A stretch of 64,000 nucleotides of DNA, taken from Neodontobutis hainanensis (lineage: Eukaryota > Chordata > Actinopteri > Gobiiformes > Odontobutidae). The notes under the pieces were generated by a model. The model ran no database searches and had not been told where the DNA came from. It saw only the letters and a list, made by a program, of their open reading frames with translations. A program made the translations under genes and the position numbers. Each line of letters opens with the position of its first letter. The stretch's first letter is position 1. Below are positions 36,105-47,620 of this stretch, piece by piece. The stretch covers positions 124,001-188,000 of the forward strand of contig JALDNG010000377.1 in NCBI GenBank assembly GCA_024349245.1, written 5' to 3'.

Positions 36105-36435
36105 AATGATCTCTGCGATAACATAGACTCTGGCAACCTCCTGGATCTTGAAATGATTTCCACACTGTTGATCATTAGCTCCTGCTTGATAAACTCCAGA
36201 ACTGGGTTGAACTATCTGGTTCTGTCTTAAACTGGCTCTCCTCCCACCTACTCAACAGAAACTTCTTTGTATTGTTTGGGGAATATACCTTTGAGAAGAT
36301 TCCTGTGAAATGTGGGGTTCCACAGGACTATATCCTGGGGCCACTTTTTTTTAATCTACTGCATATATGCTTCTGCCAAATTTTTCAACAATACAAACTA
36401 AAATATCATAACTATGCTAATGATGTTCAACTCTA
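36105..36435 (+). mobile_element. LINE reverse-transcriptase remnant, left part
   Basis: Reads CGVPQDYILGPLFFNLLHIC near 36310 and YANDVQLYS near 36415, i.e. a degenerate GVPQGS...YADD palm. It is interrupted right after the YADD box by a Tc1-type MITE and resumes at 37230. Confidence 0.75.
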
Positions 36436-37229
36436 CAGTATTGTTCAAAATAATAGCAGTACAATGTGACTAACCAGAATAATCCAGGTTTTTAGAATAT
36501 TTTTTATTGCTATTGATGAGTTCTTTGGCAAATTGTAACCTCTTTTGCACATGTATTTTTTTTAACAGAGAGACTTTGTGGGGGATTCTTGAAAATAGAT
36601 TAGGTTCACACAGACGTCTTCTAACTGTTACGGTACTTACAGGTAACTCCAGATGGTCTTTGATCATCCTGGAGCTGATCATTGGCTGAATCTGGTTACT
36701 CTTTCAATCCATTTTGATGGTTGTCTGACGTTTTCTTCCATGTCTCTCTGGTTTTGCTCTACATTTTAAGGCATTGGAGATCATTTTAGCTGAACAGCCT
36801 ATAATTTTTTGCACCTCTTTATATGTTTTCCCCTACTCCAATCAACTTTTTAATTAAAGTACGCTGTTCTTCTGAACAATGTCATAAACAACCCATTTTC
36901 CCCCAGGCTTTCAAAAAAATGCATGTTCAACAAGTGCTGGTGGCTTCATTCTTAAATATGAGGCACCTGATTCATACCTGTTTTTTCACTAAATTGATGA
37001 CCTCAATGATTGAATGCCACACTGCTATTTTTTTAACACAAGCCTTTCAACTAATTGCCCAATAGCACAGCCTTAAGCGTGTATATCATGAATGCAGGGT
37101 CTTATTTGTTTTCTGAGAATCTACTGCACCTACTGTAACTTGTTTGCCACGTAGCAATAAAAAATAAATTTAAAAAACGGGATTATTCTGGTTAGTCACA
37201 TTGTACTGATATTATTTTGAACAATAGTG
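36436..37229. mobile_element. Tc1-like element, internally deleted, with TA duplication
   Basis: Termini CAGTATTGTTCAAAATAATA (36436) and TATTATTTTGAACAATAGTG (to 37229) are inverted repeats continuing inward with ACAATGTGACTAACCAGAAT. TA flanks lie at 36434-36435 and 37230-37231. On the minus strand 36682-36470 keeps a transposase helix segment with VTVRRRLCEPNLFSR and LLKKIHVQKRLQFAKE. The DDE part is lost. Confidence 0.9.
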
Positions 37230-37620
37230 TATACTTCCCTTTCTCCTGATGACATAAAACCTGTGGAAACATTAACTCTATGCTTCCTTGCGTCATCTTT
37301 CATTCAGATCTCAGTTTCGACACATTAACTGTGAAACCAGGTCAGTGTTTTTACATCTTAAAAACATTTCTAAAATGTCTTTTAAAGCCTTTGTATCTGT
37401 CCAGTGTCACGACTTTATTGCTTATAAAGTGGACTACTTCAATTCTTTGTTCTCTGGACTCATTCAAAAATCAAGTAACTATCTGTAGCTTATATAGACT
37501 GCAGCAGCTCGTATTCTAAGTAAGACAAAGACATTTTTTCATATTACACCTGTTCTAAAGTTCCTGCACTGGCTCCAGTTCATCAGAATTGACTTCAAAA
37601 TTATTTTAATAGTCTACAAA
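37230..37620 (+). mobile_element. LINE remnant, right part (C-terminal block)
   Basis: Continuation of 36105-36435. The frameshifted C-terminal block is recognisable as VDYFNSLFSGL near 37430, ITPVLKFLHWL-like near 37545 and VYKA near 37610, ending at a poly-T run (37623-37646). L2-group. Confidence 0.65.
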
Positions 37621-37649
37621 GCTTTTTTTTTTTTTTTTTTTTTTTACAA

Positions 37650-38235
37650 TTTTATAGTTTATTTTGTTTATTTCTTTTTTCTTTCTTCCAAGTTAGTTTT
37701 TTGATACAACTTTTGTGATACTTTTGTAAAGGCCATTGAGTAAAGCCCATAACTGAAACACTCAGCAGGTCTTCATAACCACCAGGCTATAACCACTTGT
37801 GCTCTCCTCTGGTCTTGCAAAAACTAATGCTTATAAAAAGCATTAGTTTTGTGCCAAAAACAGATATTGTGATTTTTTTTTTTTGCTTACTATATATGGT
37901 GGGATTAGTGTAAGTGTAGATGTAGTCCTAAGTTTTTCCTTTTTTTGGTCCAACTGTAAACCTAACCAGGTTTGTCCTGTTTGATCCTAGAGTCAGTCCT
38001 AGAATTTAAATGATTTAATCTAGGTTTAGTCCCAGTAAAGGACTTAGTCCTTAATAATAACTATAATCAGCTAAACACTCACTAAGTTCTCAGAATGTCT
38101 TTTTTTTTTCTTTTTTTTTGTGAACTAGCATGTGAGGCTCATCAGAACTGTCATGTTTTTCACAGATTCCAGGTTTAACAGTACAGTCCCAGCGGTCCAC
38201 ACTGAGTGCAGCAAAGTCCCTCCTGGACAACGTGG
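37650..38235 (-). other. Probable 3' UTR of parm1
   Basis: Downstream of the parm1 stop codon. AATAAA occurs on the minus strand near 37660-37680, about 560 bases past the stop. The actual cleavage site is unknown. Confidence 0.35.
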
Positions 38236-41200
38236 TTATAGGTTGTACATGGGGTTGTTGAAGTTGCCCAGAGCGCTGCATTCATTGCTCTCCAGCAGAC
38301 GACCATAGGTGGGACGTCTGATGGACAAAGAAGAGCCGTAAGACACTGCAATAATGACAACTCAATGTGTCCTGTTCTGATTGTTTATTAATTGATCACT
38401 AATAACTATATTTGGGTTTGGGAGATGTTTGAAAAGAGGGGTCCCCAACACCTGGTCTGCGACCTGGTACCGGTAAGTGGAATATTTTAGCCAACATGTT
38501 TAAATACACTAGGCCAATAACATAAGCTCTTTGGACCTGCATGTTTTGGAAATTAATTCTGTATAAATATCTGTGATCTTAGCTTTTCATGGACAACTAA
38601 TGTCTTCTCAAAACTAGCTGTCATAGCTGACTTTTATTGAAGAGAGATTTAAACCTGCAGAAAGGAGTGGTAACTGGAAATAGAATCTGTGTAGTTCTAA
38701 ATAAATCATGTTTACAAGTGCTCTGCTTTTGGAATATTTCTATAGTTTAAAGATATCGATCACACACAGACAACTGTAAAGCAGTACTTACCGGATCCTG
38801 TAGTGGTACACCCCTCCAAAAACCAGGACAACTAACAGGATGAACGCCAAAACAATGGCTAAAATACTCCCTGAAAACAGATCAACACAAGATTTTTTTA
38901 TTTAAAAAAGTCCATTTAAGCACAGTTAAGCACAGCCGAATGTTTGTGGTGTGTCCTTGTTAAGAGAATTTCATGTTTTTAGTTGTTAGTTTTTACTGAT
39001 TGTTCTCAGTCCTGCTTAGGTCATGTGCTTCAGCTGTTATATAAACACAATCGGGACATGTCCTTTATGTTAATCCAAACTAGACAGACATAGACATAAC
39101 TAACCACGGTCTGCATTCTGCATCCTGGTACCTTGGTATGGGTGGCGTGATCAATGAATGCCTCCAATGTACAAACAACAAGGTATAACATCTTATGTAA
39201 GCTCTGTAAGCAATTTACCATTGTTGCTATGTATGAATTGTTTCATTTTTGCAAGAATTAAACCAGACCATTCATTACAAATTATACCTGCTGTCTCCAT
39301 CATCTCACTCATTTATCCAAACGAAGTAATACATTTAACAGTTCTGGGGCAGCTGTCACTTTTTTCTGAATCATTAATAGGAGCACATAGCACATAGTGA
39401 TTGACTGTTACTGCTGTGCTTCCTGTAAAGATGTGATTATGTTTCTCGTTAAAGTCCCAAAGAGCCAGATCAAGGCCTTTACAGCTGATGGTTTGGTGAT
39501 ATGACATATGAGAAGGCCTCAGACAAAGCACTGACTCAGGTTTAGTCAATCAGTGACACACCACTACACGTGTCTTATGGGTCATTTACAAAGGCCCAGT
39601 GATCAGTCCATCCATTTATTTAATTTTACTACTAAAAACAAAACCTTGATGCTATTAACTTTCAGTTTAAACATTTTATTAAAAAGAGCTCTATTGACCA
39701 TTGTGCAGCCTTGTTGTGAAACCAAACATTTAACTGGATTAATCTGTGTAAAGTATATTAATTACTATAGCAGCACTATCAAATGCATGACTAATAAACT
39801 GATGTGGCAGGTCAAAGGGTGTGTTATTTGTCTGGTTCTTCTCTGAGCTGATGTGGGGTTAAAGGAGCATTACGGAAGATCTTGATTTTTTTGTTCTAGT
39901 CTGCCACCTCTGGCATTAGTTGTACAGCATCCAGTGTTGTGAGTGTTCACTGTGCGCACACTTGTACGAGCACGAACAAACAACAACCGAATAAGAACCT
40001 GCCGATATGTGCTGTGTGCTGGAGTCCTGCCTGTTCTCTGTGTTACCAGGATTCATTTTCAACTTTGGAGCAAGAGTTGCTTGGTTTACTTATGGCGGCA
40101 AATCTGGAAGTGAGAACCAGATAAACAAGCATTACGTCAAGTCGTCAAAACGTTAAAATTTCCTTAATTGACTGTACAGGCTGACAGAAGCGAACACGGT
40201 CAATTTAGTACATCCGGCTGTTGCTGATGCATGTATGGGTTAGAATAAATTTTTATTTGAACCACTGAAACTTCCGTAATTCACTTTTTAATATGTTTCC
40301 TGGCAAACTTCTTTGTAGAACTCTCATTAACACAGTGAACCCTGTCAAATGCTTCTCCTCAACCTGTGATAAATATTTTATGTTAAAAGTTATCATTCCC
40401 TCAGTATCTGAAGCGGTTAAAAAGAGTTGCAGTCTGTTTTTGGTCTCATCAGGAATGTTTAACACTATCAAACTGGATTTTATAATTGAATTTCTTTGCA
40501 TGTTTTAAGTTTTCATTAGGCCCGAGCCGGCGATAGGCCAAAGCACCTGGGGCGAGAGCTTTCCAAACATCTTTAGTTTGTCATAGTTAGAATAATGGCA
40601 ATATTGTTTTTGTGGTTGAATGAAGAAAACCTTTAATAACAAATTTTCATTAAGGTATTGTTAATATGAATCATTAAGACATTAACTATCCCCAAATATT
40701 ATGACTGAAGTAAGCTAATATAGACAAATTTAGTATTCATTAAAAAAATAAAAAAATAAAAATAAAAATAGTAACAACAACATGTATCAATGTAAAAGTC
40801 ACTGCTAAGTCACAACATCATTGAGTCACTCTGGGGAGATCTCAAATGTGCAGTTCATGCAAGACAGCCCAATAATTTACAGGAACTGGAGCTAGGCCTG
40901 TTGCGATGTTTAATATATTGACCTATTGCACAATAAATGGAAATGAGGGCGATAGTATTTGGTGCTGTAATATATTGCAGCAGTGTTTACGCTGCATTAA
41001 TTTGTGCGTAGCAATGAAGTTCTTTTCTGGATTTACCCAGCCATGCAGAGATTCTAAGTAGTCTACACACTTTTGCAGTGACTCAGTGGTAGAGCGTTGT
41101 CCTAACCAGAAGGTAGGTGGTTCGATTCCCGCTCCCCACCCCCCAGTTCATACTGTTGTTGTGCCTTTGGGCAAGACACTTAACCCCCCCTTGCCTCCAG

Positions 41201-44200
41201 TGGTGTTCCAGCTGTAACACTGGAAGTTTAATGTAACTCGCTTTAAAAAAAAAAAAAAAACGGCTTATTTCAAAATTTGAATTTACTACATTCAAACTAC
41301 TTCTGGTATTTATTTATTGAGAACAGAGTGTCAGACGTTGCAGCGCTCTCTGCTCTGAGACGAGCTGACAGGAGCTGAGCGCTCACAGACACAGAGCACA
41401 CAGAGCTGCATGGTCATGTGCGAAGTTGAAGTTGTTCAGAAAGAAACGTGTCGTAGCAGCGAGCCAAAGGAAGGCTAACTTCATGAGCAACAGTTTGTCG
41501 GAGTTTCACAAACTCTTCCCTCTGAGCATTACCATGGAGACCCAGACAAGTGCCTTTACGCACCAATAAGTTCTGTCTTTTAGGTGAGCTTTGATAATGA
41601 GCTGTTCAATTACTACTGTAGTTTTGTTCATTTAAATTAAACACATAGGCTAAACCATGGTTTGTTAAATGAAAGTAGAGCTGTGAAGGTATCATCACAA
41701 ACAAATCATGAGATAGCTAAATTTAGAAAATTATTATCCTTCTGTTGATAATATAGGTCCATAGTTCAGTTTAGTAAGCAGAGCAAATAAAAGAGTTTAA
41801 CATATTTGCATGCATTTAGTCTCTGCATTAAAATGATGGACTATGCAGTTTTTATTATTATTACTTTTAACAGGTCCTGAAATGTGACCTTTGACCACCA
41901 CACCTAAGGCCGTTTCTCCAGAGAAAACTTTCAAATTGGTTTTAACAACAACAGGCAATAATATTATTTATCACAATTAATTCTGGTGCAATGTATTGCA
42001 CAACAAAAGTAGTCATTGTGACAGGCCTAACTGGGCTGCATTATCATCTGAGAAAGTAAAGATCCTCATCCACAACAACCACAAAAGACTTCAACATGTC
42101 ATTGATGTAAAAGGTTACAATACACAGTATTAAGAACTGGGGTATGTTCACTTTTTACCAGGGTCATTTGGGTAGTTTCTGTAGTCATTATGATTAAATG
42201 ACAACAAAGTTGTTTGACAGCTAATTACTAACCCAATTACTAACTATGTGTAAAAAAAAGCTTTTTGTGTTTTCATTCATATTCTCTGAAAAACAAAGAT
42301 AATGACTGCAAATACTTGGAAAACAATGTAATTTTTTAAGGTGCAAGTTTAAGCTAAAATGGGATGGGCTAGGTCAAAGTCCAGTGCTGTTTTTCAGTCA
42401 CTGTCTGCCCCTGTATGAATGCATACCAATTCTACTATTACATAAGCTTTAATAATTAATCAGTATTTATATCCACCAGTAAGAGGTAATATTAACATAG
42501 CTCTTTAAACTAATATTAAATCATCTTGGTTTATGCCTATGAAGGGAAATACACCTGCTAGCTTGACTAGGATAGTGAGTGACATGACTTCCTGTGACAT
42601 CACTCTGAACTTGACAAATGGGGAGATTAGGGACACTTGCAGCACAGGGCAGAGGTCTGGTGGTTTTGAAAGGAAAAAAACAGAGATGCTCTTACCATTA
42701 ATAAAAAACCAAAAGTTGGACTAAATCAGCCTAATGCCCTGGCACTCTTAGTTGAACGAGTTGGGGTCTGCAAAATGTTGCATCCCAAAAAACCATAATC
42801 ATGGAGTGGAAGAACAGCTGAGAGGTGCCACACAGATGTTTACTGAAAAATACTATTATATTGTTTGAATTGCTTTTGAATTAGATTACATGGCTACAAT
42901 GCATGTTTCGGTTTACTGATAAGAACAACAAAATACTGCAAAAGACATTCTACAATTATACAAGTTTGCAGAACATTCCTATTTGGACAACACATATCAT
43001 AATGAGAAAAGCGTTTTTAAAAAATACCTACCTGAACTGAGAGCTTTGGACTCTTCTCTTAGTGTGGTGGTATTTTGGTCTGCGACACTGGTACTTGACC
43101 GTGGAGCAGTGGTTTGGTCTGCGACACTGGTACTTGACCGTGCAGCAGTGGTTTGGTCTGCGACACTGGTACTTGACCGTGCAGCAGTGGTTTGGTCTGT
43201 GACACTGGTACTTGACCGTGCAGCAGTGGTTTGGTCTGCGACACTGGTACTTGACCGTGCAGCAGTGGTTTGGTCTGTGACACTGGTACTTGACCGTGCA
43301 GCAGTGGTTTGGTCTGCGACACTGGTACTTGACCGTGGAGCAGTGGTTTGGTCTGCGACACTGGTACTTGACCGTGCAGCAGTGGTTTGGTCTGCGACAC
43401 TGCTACTTGACCGTGCAGCAGTGGTTTGGTCTGCGACACTGGTACTTGACCGTGCAGCAGTGGTTTGGTCTGCGACACTGGTACTTGACCGTGCAGCAGT
43501 GGTTTGGTCTGCGACACTGGTACTTGACCGTGGAGCAGTGGTTTGGTCTGCGACACTGGTACTTGACCGTGCAGCAGTGGTTTGGTCTGCGACACTGGTA
43601 CTTGACCGTGCAGCAGTGGTTTGGTCTGTGACACTGGTACTTGACCGTGGAGCAGTGGTTTGGGGTGTGGTACCTGAACTGGTGCTCTGGGACCCTCTGA
43701 TTGTTGTGTGTGCAGATCCAGTGGTAGTATCAGCTACTGTTTGAGAATCAGAGGTAGTTGAATTACTTTCCATTGTAGCAGCATTTGTTGTGGCAAGATT
43801 GGTGGTTGAACAATTTGTTGTTGGAGGATTGGCTGTAGATGTGACATTGGCTGTGGTTGTAGCATTCTCCGTTGAAATCTTTGTGATAGAATTGGTTGTT
43901 GAAGGATCAGTCGTACTAGCGCCAGTGGTTGAAATAGCCACACTCTTGTCTGTGAATGTAGGATTGGTGGAGAAATTAGTTATAGAAATGTTGGTTGTGA
44001 CTGCATTTGTGGTAGCAATGGTAGTTAAAATTGTTGTGGTCGAAGCTTTGGTGGTAGATGGTTCTGTGGTAGAAGTATGGCTGGTTATAGGTGAACTGTT
44101 GATTGGCTCTGTGTCAGTGGTCAACAGAGGCGATGACATTGTTAGTAAAATCTCATTGGTTGTATATACGCTCTCGGTGGAGGCAGTTCTGTCAGACTTA

Positions 44201-45724
44201 GCACTCGTAGAGGCTTGAGCATTGCAGCTCAATAATAAGCCTGCGAAAAAGAACAGGGTAAATTTAAGTCATAATGTCAACATAATGTTTTTAACTTGTT
44301 TTGTCAGAGCTCTCCAGAATGTCCGTGTCACAAGAGCCAACTTGCAAGGTGGTTAAGTAATGGGAAGTGGGTTTTGAAAAAAATAGCTTTAGTTTAAAAA
44401 TGAAGTGTGTTAAAAAGATTATCCCAGTACATTTAATAAAAACAGCTGCAGACCCCCAAACTAAACCTACTGAGCTATTAAATATCCTGCTGCTAGTTTT
44501 CACCTGCTCCTCCATTTGTGAATTGCAGTTTATTTCAGGAGTTCTCTCTGGCCAATGCATAAAAGGGAATCAGGAAATGGATCAAGGACCTGTTACTGAC
44601 TCAACACACTACATAGGTCAGACTAAAACACAAGCCATTCATCACTCAAACACTATCAGTCAGTCAGCTTTAGCTTAGGACAACAGTTTTTTTAGAGCAT
44701 TTTACTCATTTTACTCATGTCATTTATAGCTAACCCCAGAACAACCTCCTCACCATGGTCTGTGTCTGATCCACAAGCAGTTCAGCATTTTAAATGTTTT
44801 TCACAGAAACACAAATGTGCACTTGTGTAGTGGGCAGAGATAGCCGCACAAATAGGCCCTACCTTAATTTAAATTGATATGAAGTTATTCATTCAAATGT
44901 CAAATTTTATGAAAATATTTTATAGAATACTTTTCTAATGAAATAAACCTATTTTGGGGCTGCTATAAAAGGTAAGAATTTTGACATGTGAAAATAATAA
45001 TTAATGCTCTTTTGAACATGTTGGAGTCTTTACAACTCTTCATGTAGTAAAATGGGATTGATCCTGGAGTACATTGGTTTTATGGATTTTTACTGTTAAT
45101 GTGACAGAGTTCACACACCACTGTAGGTGGTAGAGCTGTATAAAACGTTGAAGCACAGGAAGTGTCTGTGGTTTTGACAGCAGACGTTTACAGATTTCCT
45201 TTCTGCCTCTAGGCATAGATGCTTCACTTGGAGGTAGTTTAATTTCACATAACATGAAGGAACTATCACCCGATATGAATATTTTACAAAATGCCAAATT
45301 GTACAGACATCAGTGTCTTGAATGGGTGGATGTGTTAAGAGCAGAACAACCTCTTCTTCTGTAAACTGTGAATAATTGCAATAGATTTACCACTAACTTG
45401 TGTTGTAGCACATATTAATACATCACTGTTTCACCCTCAGTTACACACAAACAGAAAGCCTTTGTCTCTGTTTCATCAGTGTAAAGCTTATCCTTAGCAA
45501 TAAACAATCAATTTGTTAATAATTTAATGCTAACTTAAGTTTATCAAAGATACACGAGACTGAGAAAATGAAAGTGTCCTGGGTATATTCTAGTTCATTA
45601 TTAAGTAGAGATGGCTAAGCTCTGGGTTAGTCTTAAATCATTTAGTGGTTTAGTCGTGGGTTTAGTCCTGGTTGTACTCACCTGTGAGCAGCAGAGTGAG
45701 TGGAGTTAGCTGTGGCCTCCTCAT
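38236..45724 (-). CDS. parm1: PARM1-like mucin-type membrane protein, four exons, 470 residues
   Basis: Exons (minus): 45724-45682, 44240-43032, 38870-38792, 38317-38236; all junctions are GT/AG and phases agree (1,1,2), total 1413 nt with TAA. Exon 1 plus the start of exon 2 give the signal peptide MRRPQLTPLTLLLTGLLLSC. The ectodomain (about 23-417) is Ser/Thr-rich with scattered N-x-S/T sites and a 15 x 13-residue repeat at 209-403, as expected for dense O-glycosylation. Exon 3 encodes one membrane span (about 420-441, ILAIVLAFILLVVLVFGGVY), and exon 4 a short tail with YGRLL and GNFNNPMYNL. This tail resembles that of prostate androgen-regulated mucin-like protein 1 (YGRLL...GNYNNPLY, recalled), a type I plasma/endosomal membrane mucin of poorly known function. 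Mammalian PARM1 is about 310 residues; the extra length is mostly the tandem repeat. The alternative, another short-tailed mucin, is less likely. Confidence 0.8.
39861..40290. repeat. MITE-like segment with ATTACGGAAG inverted ends
   Basis: Inverted ends AAAGGAGCATTACGGAAG (39861-39878) and CTTCCGTAATTCACTTTTTA (40271-40290). Non-coding interior. Target duplication not clear. Confidence 0.4.
40893..42029. mobile_element. Non-autonomous hAT element inside the Tc1 relic
   Basis: Termini TAGGCCTGTTGCGATG (40893) and CATTGTGACAGGCCTA (to 42029) are imperfect inverted repeats. Flanks ACTGGAGC (40885-40892) and ACTGGGCT (42030-42037) fit a mutated 8-bp duplication, and removing the element restores the Tc1 reading. 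No transposase. Confidence 0.75.
41072..41263 (+). mobile_element. tRNA-derived SINE
   Basis: The head has RNA polymerase III A box TCAGTGGTAGAGCG and B box GGTTCGATTCC, followed by a body with TGCCTTTGGGCAAGACACTT and a 3' A-run (41245-41261). It lies inside the hAT element, a third nesting level. It is not a functional tRNA gene: no acceptor stem or anticodon arm fold is complete. Confidence 0.75.
42470..42665 (+). repeat. Dispersed repeat, copy A (copy B at 54195-54385)
   Basis: CCACCAGTAAGAGGTAATAT...CATCTTGGTTTA...CATCACTCTGAACTTGACAA...GGTCTGGTGGTTTTG recurs in order and orientation at 54195-54385. Non-coding in both places. Confidence 0.75.
43075..43659 (-). repeat. parm1: 39-bp coding minisatellite in parm1 exon 2 (15 units)
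   Basis: Fifteen head-to-tail 39-bp units encode TTA(A/P)RSSTSV(A/T)DQ, ending at NTTTLREES. Units differ by a few point changes only (A/P, A/T, one T-to-S), which indicates recent expansion or homogenisation. The array is in frame and without stops, so copy-number changes preserve the protein. Confidence 0.97.
44241..45681 (-). other. parm1: parm1 intron 1
   Basis: GTGAGTAC donor (45681-45674) and a CTGTTCTTTTTCGCAG acceptor (44241-44242). No exon or clear repeat seen inside. Confidence 0.65.
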
Positions 45725-45860
45725 GGTTTTGTCTCCACGGCTCGGCTCTGCTCGGTGCTCTCTGTAGTCAGTGAAGTGTGAAAGTCTACAGTGAGTGTGT
45801 TTCCTGCTGCTCAGTGTGATAAGTCCTCTGGGGGCGCGGCTAAGGGACACTGGCAGTAAA
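45725..45860 (-). promoter_or_regulatory. parm1: Probable parm1 5' UTR and proximal promoter
   Basis: Locally GC-rich in an AT-rich region; minus strand contains GCCGCGCCCCCAGAGG (GC-box-like, 45827-45842) about 105 bases upstream of the ATG. No TATA box seen. The transcription start is not defined. Confidence 0.35.
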
Positions 45861-47219
45861 ACAGAATCACCTCTGGCACAGTCTCAATCATTAGAGTCCA
45901 CAGAGCCATTGAAAGACAATTTTTATTTTTATATTAATGTGTTTCATAAAATATGTCATTTTTGTCTTGAATTGTCTAGTCATCTAATTTTCTAATATAA
46001 ATGAGCTGTAAACAATCAAGATGTCATCTAGACTTTGTCATCAAGGCATTATTGCCAAGTTCCAGCTAGTGTTTGCGCTAACTCAGGAGTTTGGGTTGAA
46101 GTGGTTCCATAAAAACTAGTCCAGACTCCTGCAGCCAGACTAAACTCTGTTCTAATTATTCAGTAAATAGCACAGAAACTGTGCATCACTTCACATTACA
46201 CAGTCATACTGAAGTTTTGAAAGGATTTCTTAGCAGTGTCTTGTTTCTTTTAGTATTTTCTTTGGTTTGATTTACATTAAATGAAACATTAAACTCATAA
46301 CCAACTGTTGCTGAGTGTTTGATGGAGCATGGGACGTTTCGGAGGTGTATAGCAGAGAGGACATAGCCACGCGTTCCTCCTGCCAAGGGTGTAACTTTGA
46401 TGTGTACAATGGTACATTGAGATAAACCAGGTAAAATATATTTACACCAGCTTAAGAGGGTAATACAGATTTATCAATCAAGTTGTTGCCTTTTCAGCTT
46501 TTTTGACATAAAGTGATACAAGAAAATAGGCCTATGATAAAAGCCTAATTTAAAAGAAACTTCAACCTAAGTTAATAATAGTGGAGGTTTCTTGTAAATA
46601 TATTGAAATGTACAATTTACTACTCTATGTAATGCAATTTATCTCTACAGATTTATCACCACCATCAGTTGTCCTCTAATGGGATTGATATAAAAAATCT
46701 GCAGCCCTATATTTTCAAACTCCACTGAGCATGAGCCTCAGCTGCTATGACCTGCCTCTCCAGCCGTCTCGATCCCTGAGTTTGAACTGCTCTCTGCAGG
46801 ACTGCTTCTGTCTCTTAAAGAAATGTATTCAACATATAACCTCATTTATATTAGACTCTTTACTGACATGAGTCTATCCTTCACCCGAGACTCTGCCCCT
46901 CCATGGGCGACTTCAGTGTCTGTCACATGCACATAATCTATAGGATAAAACAACAAACTGACTAAAGGCAATTTAAAGTAAGGTGTGCATAAATCTCATT
47001 AGGCTACTGTCAGTATTTACAGGTGACCTGAGGCTGAGAGCCTGCTTCTACAGCTGAGCCTGTGTTACTGAGCAGGACTGCTTCAGAAATGTTTCTAGTT
47101 CACAAAGTTTGTATTCTTCAGATCACAGCTGTCATTTTAGTTTTTATTAGTTTTAATCACTTTTGTACTCTTTTTTGTACTTTTGTACCCTCTCTGTCTA
47201 CCCCAGGAGTGAATGTGTG
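45861..47219. other. Intergenic, no gene seen
   Basis: Upstream of parm1 and left of the LTR element. One short plus-strand open stretch from ATG at 46731 (MSLSCYDLPLQPSRSLSLNC...) ends within 50 codons and has no support. Confidence 0.35.
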
Positions 47220-47600
47220 TGTTATAAGAAATTTTAGTTTTAATGTTTATTGTTACTGGGGGCTTATAGTTCTCTTCAGGTCATGTCAAATTCATGTCAT
47301 GTCCTTTGTGCTAATCCAAGCAGGAAGTAGACATAACTAGAGTGAGACATGGCTTGTCACGGGACTCTTGCACCTGGACCATTGTGAACGCCTCTCACCA
47401 AGGACGTCACTGTGTTGTATATAATCCCATGTTATGTTTACATTTTTAAGCAAACCTGTCGCTGTACCCTTGTACTGTGTGTCTGCTTTGCTAATCCTTT
47501 AATCCTTATAAGGATTAAAACCTGACCAATGCTTGTTAAATTATAATCGATCTCCGTGTCTCTCTGGTTAAATATATGGATATAAAATATTCCTATAACA
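47220..47600 (+). mobile_element. 5' LTR of an endogenous-retrovirus-type element
   Basis: 381 bp starting TGTTATAAGAA and ending CCTATAACA (TG...CA ends), with TATATAAT near 47419. It is highly similar to 55737-56072 and lies directly before a primer-binding site. A possible GTGTG target duplication is at 47215-47219. Confidence 0.9.
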
Positions 47601-47602
47601 TT

Positions 47603-47620
47603 TGGGGGCTCGTCCGGGAT
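47603..47620 (+). promoter_or_regulatory. Primer-binding site, tRNA-Pro type
   Basis: TGGGGGCTCGTCCGGGAT, two bases after the LTR, is the standard 18-base complement of the 3' end of tRNA-Pro used by gamma-type retroviruses. It fixes the orientation (plus) and the class I ERV affinity of the element. Confidence 0.93.

Larger units (their letters stand above)
40790..42340 (+). mobile_element. Tc1-like relic (C-terminus and 3' end), split by a hAT element
   Basis: NIIESLWGDLKCAVHARQPN and NLQELE (40818-40892), then after the insertion LHYHLRK and FNMSLM (42038-42110), correspond to the Tc1 transposase C-terminus as I recall it. The AT-rich 3' end (42130-42340) matches 28190-28450 in reverse complement. 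Confidence 0.65.
38871..43031 (-). other. parm1: parm1 intron 2 (4.2 kb), with nested transposons
   Basis: Bounded by CAG|GTAGGT and a TCTGTTTTCAG acceptor. It holds a MITE-like pair (39861-40290), a Tc1 relic (40790-42340) with a hAT and a SINE inside, and one copy of a dispersed repeat (42470-42665). The remaining DNA shows no exon. Confidence 0.7.

Noticed and set aside
35003..36105. Very long open frames on both strands of the CA array
   Set aside because: They encode only Cys/Val or Thr/His dipeptide strings of the microsatellite; no gene evidence.
41080..41150. tRNA gene with A and B boxes
   Set aside because: Cannot form a complete cloverleaf and is continuous with a SINE body and A-tail.
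43290..43744. Plus-strand and alternate-frame ORFs over the parm1 repeat
   Set aside because: Shadows of the 39-bp coding repeat; they lack splice context, whereas the minus frame joins a signal peptide and membrane exon in phase.
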